Below, in pieces: positions 1 through 6,170 of a stretch of 15,268 nucleotides of DNA. Under the pieces are notes generated by a model that made no database searches, was not told the DNA's origin, and saw nothing but the letters and a program-made list of their open reading frames with translations. How positions within the stretch are numbered: position 1 is the first letter of the stretch; every line of letters begins with the position of its first letter. Both the position numbers and the translations under genes were made by a program. The DNA comes from Ignavibacteriales bacterium (lineage in GTDB: Bacteria; Bacteroidota; Ignavibacteria; Ignavibacteriales; Ignavibacteriaceae). The stretch lies in NCBI GenBank assembly GCA_027349615.1, contig DAIEML010000028.1, forward strand, positions 1 through 15,268. Reading direction: 5' to 3'.

Positions 1-1
1 G

Positions 2-460
2 GGCGGAAATCCGAAATACGGTAATGATGACACAAGATCCATTTCTCTAAAATATTTCTCACTGCTTTCTACTATTAAAAATATACAGCTTTTTTCTTTA
101 CAGAAGGGAAAGCCGTTAGAACAAATTGAAAAATACAATTTCAATATCAAGAACCTTTCTTCGCTGGGGCAGAATTCCTTTGTGGATACCGCTGCAATAA
201 TTCAAAATCTTGATTTAGTAATTTCTGTCGATACTTCGGTCGCGCATCTTGCCGGAGCGCTTGGAAAGCCGGTGTGGACGCTGCTTCCGTATTTTTCAGA
301 TTGGCGCTGGCTTTTGGATAGAAGCGATTCGCCCTGGTACCCGACGATGAAATTATTCCGTCAAAAAACCTCCGGCGATTGGAACGAAGTAATTTATCGG
401 GTTGCAGAAGAATTGAAAAATAGTATCGTTGAAAAATCTTTTAGCATGGAAGTTAAATGA
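2..460 (+). CDS. C-terminal part of a GT-B glycosyltransferase (OGT/GT9-like, probably TPR-linked), 5' truncated
   Basis: The frame is open from the first bases of the window, so the gene begins upstream; 152 residues are visible. The segment around positions 182-290 carries DTAAIIQNLDLVISVDTS followed by VAHLAGALGKPVW. This is the nucleotide-sugar-binding end of the GT-B fold found in GT9/heptosyltransferase-like and OGT-like enzymes. DWRWLLDRSDSPWYPTMKLFRQ (positions 299-364) is typical of the large bacterial TPR-glycosyltransferase proteins, so an N-terminal TPR array is expected outside the window. The GTG at position 182 is internal, not a start, because conserved sequence continues upstream of it. 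The stop overlaps the next ATG (ATGA), so the two genes are translationally coupled. The sugar and acceptor cannot be read from sequence. Position next to flagellin makes flagellin or surface-polymer glycosylation plausible (inference). Confidence 0.85.
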   Translation, partial: GGNPKYGNDDTRSISLKYFSLLSTIKNIQLFSLQKGKPLEQIEKYNFNIKNLSSLGQNSFVDTAAIIQNLDLVISVDTSVAHLAGALGKPVWTLLPYFSDWRWLLDRSDSPWYPTMKLFRQKTSGDWNEVIYRVAEELKNSIVEKSFSMEVK

Positions 461-1968
461 TTTCATTAAGCATGATAGTGAAAAATGAAGAGAAGCATTT
501 GCGCGTTTGTCTTGAATCAGTTAAAGGAATAGTTGATGAAATTGTTTTAGTCGATACCGGCTCAACTGACGCAACGATTAAAATAGCTGAAGAATTCGGC
601 GCAAAGATTTTTCACTTCCACTGGGTAAATGATTTTGCCGCTGCAAGGAATTATTCTTTGGAACATTCCACCGGCGATTGGATTCTTTATTTGGACGCAG
701 ACGAACGACTCACTGCTAACTCCGCGGCTGAATTAAAAAAGCTGACTTCGACAAAAAAGAAAACGGCATATTACTGCAATGTTCGAAGCATCGATGAAAT
801 GAATGACAGACCGTCGCTGATGGCTTATGCAAGACTATTTCCAAACGAAAAGGAAATTAGATTTGAAGGCGCTGTTCATGAACAGATAGAGCCTTCGCTT
901 AGAAGAAATAATTTTGAAATTAAGCATTCCGGGATTGAAATTTTACACGTCGGCTACAACCTCGATAATGACGGACTAAAAAAGAAGGCGCGTAGAAATC
1001 TTGAAATTCTTTTAAATGAATATAAGAAAAGCGGAACTTCTTATTACGCGTTTCAGCTAGGGCAGACTTATGGGATTTTATCCGACAAAGAAAATGCAAT
1101 AAAATATTTTAAGATAGCGCTGGAAGATGCGTCGCTAAACAATCATTATAAATCTACTGCGTACAGATATATTGCAGTCGATCAAGCGGAAAAGCAGCAG
1201 TGGGATGAAGCTTTAGAAAACATTATGAGAAGCATTCAAAATGATGATAAGCAGCCTTTGGCATTACTTACTGCAGCAAAAATTTTTGTTAAGCTTGGGA
1301 ATTTTGCAAACGCTGAATCAATGTGCATAAAAGCTTTTGATGCAAATACAAAATTGCTAAGAAGCGGAAGTACTTCAAGCCAAGTTATTTTTTTGAGCCT
1401 AAAAGATTTTTTAGTAAATGCATTAGGTATAGCAATCCAAACCGGAAATGTTAAGTTGTTTAATTTTTTCTATGAAAAACTTAAACTATCAGATCAAAAA
1501 CAAAATAGTAATAAAATAGAGATTGAACTTAAGCTTTATGAAACTCTATTAAACAAAAATAACATTGATGAAAAAGAAGCAGTTAAATTTTTACAAGTTA
1601 TAAATCAAAATAATTTAGACTTAATACTTACAATGTTAGATAAGTATGATGTTAGTGGAAGTAAGATTGCTGTTTTAAAAATGTTAAGCGATAAATTTCC
1701 AAACAGTTCATTAATAATAAATAAACTTGGTATTGCATTAGCTTCGATTAAAGAGTTTAGTAAATCGGAAATGTATTTGGAAAAATCGCTTCAGATAAAT
1801 CCAAATGACCCATCAACAATTTTTTATTTAGTTTCTGTTTATCTTCAAGAAAATAAAATCCAACAAATAACAAGCTTGCTTGAATCTGCTGAAAAAAAAT
1901 TTTCGAATAAGAATGTTGTGTTAGAAAAGTTGAAATTGATAAGGCAGAAATTAGATTTAAATTTTTAA
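457..1968 (+). CDS. Family 2 glycosyltransferase with C-terminal TPR repeats
   Basis: The protein has 503 residues. Residues 1-110 are a GT-A domain: the opening strand MISLSMIVKNEE, the VDTGSTDAT loop (32-40) that binds the nucleotide, and the metal-binding LYLDADERL (D80, D82). This is the SunS/WaaE-like subset of GT2. Residues about 190-490 are helical repeats of TPR type, for example the ALASIKEFSKSEMYLEKSLQ unit near the C terminus. No signal peptide or membrane segment is seen, so it is cytoplasmic. The ATG lies inside the stop of the preceding glycosyltransferase, which indicates an operon. Base composition drops sharply near position 1380: several upstream lines are about 33-38% G+C and most downstream lines about 20-27%, which is odd within one gene. 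TPR-GT2 proteins often sit beside flagellin genes and can modify flagellin; that role is inferred here. Confidence 0.87.
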   Translation: MISLSMIVKNEEKHLRVCLESVKGIVDEIVLVDTGSTDATIKIAEEFGAKIFHFHWVNDFAAARNYSLEHSTGDWILYLDADERLTANSAAELKKLTSTKKKTAYYCNVRSIDEMNDRPSLMAYARLFPNEKEIRFEGAVHEQIEPSLRRNNFEIKHSGIEILHVGYNLDNDGLKKKARRNLEILLNEYKKSGTSYYAFQLGQTYGILSDKENAIKYFKIALEDASLNNHYKSTAYRYIAVDQAEKQQWDEALENIMRSIQNDDKQPLALLTAAKIFVKLGNFANAESMCIKAFDANTKLLRSGSTSSQVIFLSLKDFLVNALGIAIQTGNVKLFNFFYEKLKLSDQKQNSNKIEIELKLYETLLNKNNIDEKEAVKFLQVINQNNLDLILTMLDKYDVSGSKIAVLKMLSDKFPNSSLIINKLGIALASIKEFSKSEMYLEKSLQINPNDPSTIFYLVSVYLQENKIQQITSLLESAEKKFSNKNVVLEKLKLIRQKLDLNF

Positions 1969-2205
1969 TCTTAATTATAGTTTATTAAAATTAACTCGAT
2001 AAAAATTATTTAGATTGTTCAACCGAGCCTACCACTAAAATTTTTATTCAACAATAAGAAATTAAATTACCTCTTAATGAATATTAAATTTCAAAATTTA
2101 ATTAATATATAAAACGGATATAATTTGCTGTCTATATGAATAATCATTTAATCAATAAAGTTTATTCAAATTAGTTTTGGTTAAAATTAATTAATTATAA
2201 ATCGC
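1969..2205. other. AT-rich intergenic region upstream of the flagellin promoter
   Basis: No coding sequence is recognisable in this stretch. It contains an AT-only inverted repeat (ATTAAATT-TCAA-AATTTAAT, 2083-2102) and a TATAAT hexamer at 2119-2124 without a convincing -35 element. No good intrinsic terminator for the glycosyltransferase operon was found, so readthrough into the flagellin operon cannot be excluded. Confidence 0.5.
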
Positions 2206-2232
2206 TAAACTTTTTTTTCACACAGCCGATAA
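2206..2232 (+). promoter_or_regulatory. Sigma-28 (FliA/SigD) promoter of the flagellin gene
   Basis: TAAACTTT at 2206-2213 and GCCGATAA at 2225-2232 give TAAA-N15-GCCGATAA. This matches the classical sigma-28 consensus exactly in the -10 box, the -35 TAAA and the spacer length. The expected start of transcription is near 2239-2241, which leaves a leader of about 95 bases before the flagellin ATG. It identifies the downstream genes as late (class 3) flagellar genes. Confidence 0.93.
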
Positions 2233-2238
2233 TGATGT

Positions 2239-2305
2239 TGAGATGCGAATCTCATAAATAATTAACAAGTAAGCATAAAGCTTACATACCGGGAAAGGAT
2301 TCCCG
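2239..2305 (+). promoter_or_regulatory. Structured flagellin 5' leader: three consecutive hairpins
   Basis: Three perfect 6-bp stems lie in a row between the predicted transcription start and the ribosome binding site. The first is TGAGAT-GCGA-ATCTCA (2239-2254), with a GNRA-type GCGA tetraloop, placed at the predicted mRNA 5' end. The second is GTAAGC-ATAAA-GCTTAC (2269-2285). The third is CGGGAA-AGGA-TTCCCG (2290-2305), which displays AGGA in its loop. A 5'-terminal hairpin commonly protects abundant mRNAs from decay. A loop GGA is the preferred form of a CsrA site. Both functions are inferred; the stems themselves are read directly. Confidence 0.72.
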
Positions 2306-2316
2306 ATAAAACAAAA

Positions 2317-2328
2317 TTACACGGAGGT
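2317..2328 (+). promoter_or_regulatory. Flagellin ribosome binding site overlapping a candidate CsrA site
   Basis: GGAGG at 2323-2327 lies six bases before the ATG and is a strong Shine-Dalgarno sequence. The surrounding TTACACGGAGGT matches the CsrA SELEX consensus RUACARGGAUGU at 9 of 12 positions. Together with the loop GGA at 2297-2299, 26 bases upstream, it has the two-site layout by which CsrA blocks flagellin (hag) translation in Bacillus. Neither csrA nor fliW lies in this window. Confidence 0.6.
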
Positions 2329-2333
2329 TTTTT

Positions 2334-3155
2334 ATGGCTTTCTCAGTTTATGGTAATATGGGCGCTTCAGAGGCCTATAATTCGTTGCTGCAAGTTCAAC
2401 AGCAAACTCAAGCTGCTCAGCTCCAGCTTGCTTCACAAAAAAGTATCAACAAAGTATCGGATAATACATCCGGTTATCGAGTTGGTAAAGAGCTCGAAGC
2501 TAAAATAGCATTATACCAATCAGCGCAATCAAACGTTCAATCAGCTCAGAGTTTACTTTCTACCGCTGAAACTGCGTTGTCAAGTATCAATGACTTATTA
2601 AATCAGATTCAAGGTAAAGTTGCTCAGGCAAGTGACCCGACAAAGAATTTGACATCGTTAGCAAACGATATTAACTCTCTTGGAAACGAAATTAGTGCTG
2701 TATTCTCCAATACAGTATTCGATAGTACCGCATTGTTAAGCGGCGGTAGTGTTCCTTCTGGCGCTAACTTTGTATTCCAGACCGGTGTTACAGCTTCTGG
2801 AACTGAAATGACAACTATTAACTTCGGTACAATGAGCACATTGAACCTTGGTTCTATTTCCGGTACAGGCGCAACTGCATCTAATATTACCTCAATTGAT
2901 GTCAGCAGCTTACAAACAGCAGTTCAGAATGCTTTAGGATCTATTGGTAACTATGAACAAAGATTGAGTGTTAAGAGTGATTATATAAACTCTGCTATTT
3001 CAAATGCTCAATCAACTGTGGATCAAATCTTCGGTGCAGATGTAGCTAAAGAACAGCTTGCATCAACACAAGGACAGATAGCTGGACAGATTGCTACAAC
3101 AATGCTTTCTCAGCTCAACAGCGCTCCACAACAACTCTTAAGGTTATTCCAATAA
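2334..3155 (+). CDS. fliC: Flagellin, short form (D0/D1 domains with a small central region)
   Basis: This is the filament subunit, secreted through the flagellar type III apparatus. At 273 residues it is at the short end for flagellins. Residues 1-135 form the N-terminal helical D0/D1 domain with heptad-like helices (QVQQQTQAAQLQLASQKSIN, then SAQSLLSTAETALSSINDLL). Residues about 205-273 form the C-terminal helices, ending in QQLLRLFQ, comparable to the usual PQ-LLSLLR-type ending. The central part (about 136-200) is small, G/S/T-rich and without cysteine, so the surface domain is minimal and offers many possible O-glycosylation sites. The usual N-terminal signature INSAKDDAAGLAI is replaced by INKVSDNTSGYRVG. 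It has its own sigma-28 promoter, a strong ribosome binding site and a terminator just downstream, as expected for a very highly expressed gene. Confidence 0.93.
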   Translation: MAFSVYGNMGASEAYNSLLQVQQQTQAAQLQLASQKSINKVSDNTSGYRVGKELEAKIALYQSAQSNVQSAQSLLSTAETALSSINDLLNQIQGKVAQASDPTKNLTSLANDINSLGNEISAVFSNTVFDSTALLSGGSVPSGANFVFQTGVTASGTEMTTINFGTMSTLNLGSISGTGATASNITSIDVSSLQTAVQNALGSIGNYEQRLSVKSDYINSAISNAQSTVDQIFGADVAKEQLASTQGQIAGQIATTMLSQLNSAPQQLLRLFQ

Positions 3156-3170
3156 AATAAATCTTAAATT

Positions 3171-3225
3171 TCTTATCTCCGGCTGCATAAAAAAATTAAG
3201 TGCAGAAACCGGAGATAAGATTTTT
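3171..3225 (+). terminator. Strong intrinsic terminator between flagellin and fliS
   Basis: TCTTATCTCCGG (3171-3182) pairs perfectly with CCGGAGATAAGA (3209-3220). The stem continues with CTGCA/TGCAG (3183-3187 with 3201-3205) across a three-base AAA bulge, and five T residues follow at 3221-3225. It would end most flagellin transcripts and let only a fraction continue into fliS-fliD, matching the large excess of flagellin needed over cap and chaperone. Confidence 0.9.
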
Positions 3226-3244
3226 ATTAACGGCTTTCAAAATT

Positions 3245-3583
3245 ATGTACAGTACAAAATTTAACAACAAAAAAAGTAAATTAAATCCGTATCTTGTAAA
3301 AGAGATAATGGAAGCCACCCCTCAACAGCTTTTAATAAAAATTTATGATTTTGCAATTGCAAGCTGTCAAAAGCACGACCTCTTTAAAACCAATGAAGCT
3401 ATTCAACAGCTTATTTCCGCTCTTCGATATGAAACACCTGAAGTTAGAGATATATCAATTGGGTTTTTGAAATTATACCAATATTGCCAAACTCAAATGC
3501 GGAAGAAAAATTACTCTGAGGTATTACACATTTTAACTGAACTTAGAAAATCCTGGTTAAAAGCGTTTGGCGTACCGGAGTAA
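3245..3583 (+). CDS. fliS: Flagellar export chaperone FliS
   Basis: FliS binds the C-terminal helices of flagellin in the cytoplasm and prevents premature polymerisation. The 113-residue protein has the family pattern: a Tyr-containing N terminus (NPYLVKEIMEATPQQLLIKI, where ATPQQL corresponds to the usual ASPEQL), helices throughout, and a closing SWLKAF. The ATG at 3245 is preferred. The longer reading frame starts at a GTG at 3200, inside the 3' arm region of the flagellin terminator, and adds 15 residues without family similarity. No clear Shine-Dalgarno sequence precedes 3245. The order fliC-fliS-fliD is a common flagellar arrangement. Confidence 0.88.
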   Translation: MYSTKFNNKKSKLNPYLVKEIMEATPQQLLIKIYDFAIASCQKHDLFKTNEAIQQLISALRYETPEVRDISIGFLKLYQYCQTQMRKKNYSEVLHILTELRKSWLKAFGVPE

Positions 3584-3586
3584 GAT

Positions 3587-5416
3587 ATGGCAACGACAAG
3601 TTCAGTAACATCAACAAGCTCAAATCCAAATTCAGTTAGCAGTCAAATTGATTCTCTTGTTGCTGCTTATACTCAACAATTAACCGATCAGAAAGTTACT
3701 CCTCTTCAAAACGATGAAAAAAGATATCAGGATATTTCAAACGGCTATGATGTCTTAACTAAGAATTTAACCGATTTGCAGACAAGCGTAAATAATTTGA
3801 TGCAGACCGGAACAAGCTCTGTATTCGAAGATAAAACTGCAAATTCATCAGACAGTAAGTTTGTAAGTGCAACTGCAACTAGTGCAGCTTCATCAAGTGG
3901 TTACGATCTTAGAGTTAGCCAGCTTGCAAAAAGCGATGTTGCAGTATCACAGGATCAAACATCTTCCACAGCAAATGCTATAATTGGAACACATACGTTT
4001 GATATTTATGCTGGAGGGGGAACTGCTGGGCAGCTTGTTAGTCATGTGTCTGTTACTTTTGGTGCCAGCGAAACAAACCAAACTGCAATGCAGAAAATTG
4101 CCAGCGCAATTAATTCTAGTACTGCAGTAGTTACATCCGGTGCTAAAACAGATACTGCAATTCCTGCCGGAGGAGCAGCAACATCATTTACAATTAATCT
4201 TAATGGAACCACTACCACAATTCCTGTAACTAATGTTAGCTCTTACGGTGCCATGATGGATAATATTGTAGCTCAGGTAACGGCACTGGTACCTGGATTA
4301 ACAGTACAAAAACTTGCTAACACTCCGTCTGCTGGTCAGGATCAGCTTCAGATCAAGGTAAACAATCCTACAAATTATATAACAATAACTCCTCCAGCAA
4401 GCGGATATGATGTTGTTACTGATTTGGGAATTGGAGTTACTAATTTAGTTGCGGCTTCCGGAGTTGTTACCGGCTCAGTCTTTTCGCCTACAAGCACTAC
4501 TTCGCAGGTATCTATTACAGCAAATAAAACCGGGTTAGATTATCGAATTGAAGATCTTGTCGATACCGGCACAGGTACAGCTTTATCTTCTATAGGATTA
4601 AACTTAGGTACAACTCGTCCTACTTTCAGCCAAGGTACAACACCAAATACACCGGGATTTATTTATCCCGATACTACGACTGCCAACAACTTGTTGAATG
4701 CAAAGTTTACTTTTAACAGTTTGAACATACAACGAAATTCAAACAACATAAGTGACCTGGCAAGCGGTGTAACTTTTAATTTGAATGCAGTGCAGCAGTC
4801 TACCGATCCTGATACCATGGTAACTGTACAGCCAGACGTAAGTACAATTACTTCCAGCATTCAGGATTTTATTACAAAATACAATGCTGTTTATACCAAC
4901 ATAAAACAAAACAGTATTTCAAGTTTGAGTGAGCAGGGAATTTTTGTCGGTGATTCGAATGCGCAAACTTTATTCCAGACTCTTTCAAATCAAGCTCTAG
5001 GAAAAGTACCAGGAATACCAACTGGAAATCTTAATTTCTTAGCGTTGCTGGGAATAACTTTCGATGCTACAAACGGATTAAACATATCCGATAATAATCA
5101 ATTAAAAAGCCAAATAACATCTGTCCCGGACCAGGTAGGTGCGATTTTTAATTCAAGCAGCGGAATTGCAACTACACTTTATAATGATGTTACACCGTAC
5201 CTTGGCGCCGGCGGTTTCTTAGCTAAGACGAAACAGATTTTTGGAGATAATATTCAGAACCTTAGTGATAGAATTACAACAGCAAAGACGCAAATTGATA
5301 CTCAAGCCCAAGCTTTAAGAGATGAATATGTCAAACTCCAGGTAGAAATGTCTCAGCTTTCATCTACCTACTCAATGTTTGGTATAGGAAACACAACTAA
5401 TACTTTATTTGGTTAA
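3587..5416 (+). CDS. fliD: Flagellar filament cap protein FliD (hook-associated protein 2)
   Basis: FliD caps the filament tip and promotes insertion of flagellin. The protein has 609 residues. An N-terminal FliD_N region (about 15-120) includes SQIDSLVAAYTQQLTDQ, equivalent to the usual GLASGLDVDSIV start, and a helix through DVLTKNLTDLQTSVNNLM. A long Thr/Ser/Gly-rich central part (about 120-370) corresponds to the variable D2/D3 surface domains. A FliD_C region (about 380-595) begins with SIQDFITKYNAVYTNIK and ends in a coiled coil before FGIGNTTNTLFG. No cysteine is seen. GGAG at 3577-3580, inside the end of fliS, serves as the ribosome binding site, so the two genes are coupled. The stop overlaps the next start (TAATG). 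Confidence 0.93.
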   Translation: MATTSSVTSTSSNPNSVSSQIDSLVAAYTQQLTDQKVTPLQNDEKRYQDISNGYDVLTKNLTDLQTSVNNLMQTGTSSVFEDKTANSSDSKFVSATATSAASSSGYDLRVSQLAKSDVAVSQDQTSSTANAIIGTHTFDIYAGGGTAGQLVSHVSVTFGASETNQTAMQKIASAINSSTAVVTSGAKTDTAIPAGGAATSFTINLNGTTTTIPVTNVSSYGAMMDNIVAQVTALVPGLTVQKLANTPSAGQDQLQIKVNNPTNYITITPPASGYDVVTDLGIGVTNLVAASGVVTGSVFSPTSTTSQVSITANKTGLDYRIEDLVDTGTGTALSSIGLNLGTTRPTFSQGTTPNTPGFIYPDTTTANNLLNAKFTFNSLNIQRNSNNISDLASGVTFNLNAVQQSTDPDTMVTVQPDVSTITSSIQDFITKYNAVYTNIKQNSISSLSEQGIFVGDSNAQTLFQTLSNQALGKVPGIPTGNLNFLALLGITFDATNGLNISDNNQLKSQITSVPDQVGAIFNSSSGIATTLYNDVTPYLGAGGFLAKTKQIFGDNIQNLSDRITTAKTQIDTQAQALRDEYVKLQVEMSQLSSTYSMFGIGNTTNTLFG

Positions 5417-5748
5417 TGGTTATGTTATCAGTAGAAATTGAAAATATCAAAAATATACTTCGAGAAGTTATTAAAGATTTGAGTTTAATTGAAACTGATG
5501 ATTTCCAGGCTAATTTTGAAAGTGCTAAAGATAAGATGCGAATATTTCATGAAATGAAAGAAAAATTGATAAAAGACTATTCATTAGAAGAATTAAGAAA
5601 CTATGAACAAGAATTGCTAATTATCACTAAACAAATTAACAATAAATACGATAATGTAATTGAAGTTAAAAAGAAACAACTTCAAGAAGTTGGTTTGAAG
5701 ATTAGACTACTTCAAAATAGAAAAAAATTAATAAACTATAGCAGGTAA
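5416..5748 (+). CDS. Small coiled-coil protein in the FliT position, putative flagellar chaperone
   Basis: This is a 110-residue, charged, almost wholly helical protein with no signal peptide or membrane segment, lysine-rich near the C terminus (KKKQLQEVGLKIRLLQNRKK, then LINYSR). Its size, helical character and place directly after fliD match FliT, the FliD-specific export chaperone, or a FlgN-like chaperone. Sequence identity to either family is not evident by eye, so this is a positional call. The ATG at 5416 overlaps the fliD stop; a second in-frame ATG at 5422 is also possible. There is no Shine-Dalgarno sequence, so translation probably depends on coupling to fliD. Confidence 0.68.
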   Translation: MVMLSVEIENIKNILREVIKDLSLIETDDFQANFESAKDKMRIFHEMKEKLIKDYSLEELRNYEQELLIITKQINNKYDNVIEVKKKQLQEVGLKIRLLQNRKKLINYSR

Positions 5749-5754
5749 CTAGAA

Positions 5755-6018
5755 ATGGATATTAAGCCACTTTCTAATAATATATATTTTCCAAAAGAAC
5801 TACCGCAAAACGGTAAGGAACAATCAAAAAATCAGAATTATAAAATACAGGATAAATTGGAGCTTTCGCAAGAAGTTCAGAATATGAAAAATCCAAACAC
5901 ACAAGACACAAAGCTTGCACAAATTTCAGAGAAGATTAAAAACAATTATTACAATTCTGATGAAGTAATTAATAAAGTAGCTGATAAGATTTATTCTGAA
6001 ATTTCGAAAACCAAATAA
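5755..6018 (+). CDS. flgM: FlgM-like anti-sigma-28 factor
   Basis: The protein has 87 residues and is hydrophilic, as expected of the largely unfolded FlgM family (usually about 90-100 residues). KLELSQEVQNM (34-44) corresponds to the conserved (D)-V-E-L-S segment. ISEKIKNNYYNSDEVINKVA followed by DKIYSEI (57-83) corresponds to the C-terminal sigma-binding region, normally I--I-----G-Y-VD---IA-K--. FlgM binds and inactivates sigma-28 until the hook is complete and FlgM is exported. AGGT at 5743-5746 lies eight bases before the ATG, and the gene starts six bases after the preceding stop. It is therefore the last gene of the fliC-fliS-fliD operon, so sigma-28 would drive its own inhibitor. The call rests on motif pattern plus context. 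Confidence 0.75.
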   Translation: MDIKPLSNNIYFPKELPQNGKEQSKNQNYKIQDKLELSQEVQNMKNPNTQDTKLAQISEKIKNNYYNSDEVINKVADKIYSEISKTK

Positions 6019-6067
6019 ATCAAATTTCTGCTTAATATAATCTCGCTTCCATTCAATTCAAAATTTA

Positions 6068-6115
6068 ATAAATTTTAATTAGTAAAAGATGTTTGCTAAT
6101 TAAAATTTATATTTT
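6068..6115 (+). terminator. Hairpin terminator at the end of the flagellar operon
   Basis: A perfect 15-bp inverted repeat, ATAAATTTTAATTAG (6068-6082) with CTAATTAAAATTTAT (6096-6110), can extend by four more pairs into the loop (one of them G-U) and is followed by ATTTTTAT. The stem is AT-rich but very long. It separates flgM from the kinase/activator pair and could act as terminator or mRNA 3'-end stabiliser. Confidence 0.65.
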
Positions 6116-6170
6116 TATACTTCACACCGAAAAAAAATTTTTCAAACTTAGAGGGCCAATTCTATAAAAA

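Noticed and set aside
1976..2002. TATA-N15-CTCGATAA, a possible extra sigma-28 promoter upstream of flagellin
   Set aside because: The -35 differs from TAAA and it would give a leader of more than 300 bases, while a perfect promoter lies at 2206. CGATAA alone is expected several times by chance in this DNA.
2119..2124. TATAAT as a housekeeping promoter upstream of flagellin
   Set aside because: No acceptable -35 element lies 16-18 bases upstream, and such hexamers are common in AT-rich DNA.
2302..2309. CCCGATAA, a second sigma-28-like -10 box in the flagellin leader
   Set aside because: There is no TAAA at the required distance (2283-2286 reads TACA) and the bases are already explained as the 3' arm of the third leader hairpin.
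2624..2839. Minus-strand reading frame inside flagellin
   Set aside because: It is a shadow of the flagellin frame, with no ribosome binding site or recognisable protein features. The same applies to 4663-4860, 13772-14125, 14467-14871 and 14974-15165 on the minus strand and 10269-10496 and 12390-12674 on the plus strand.
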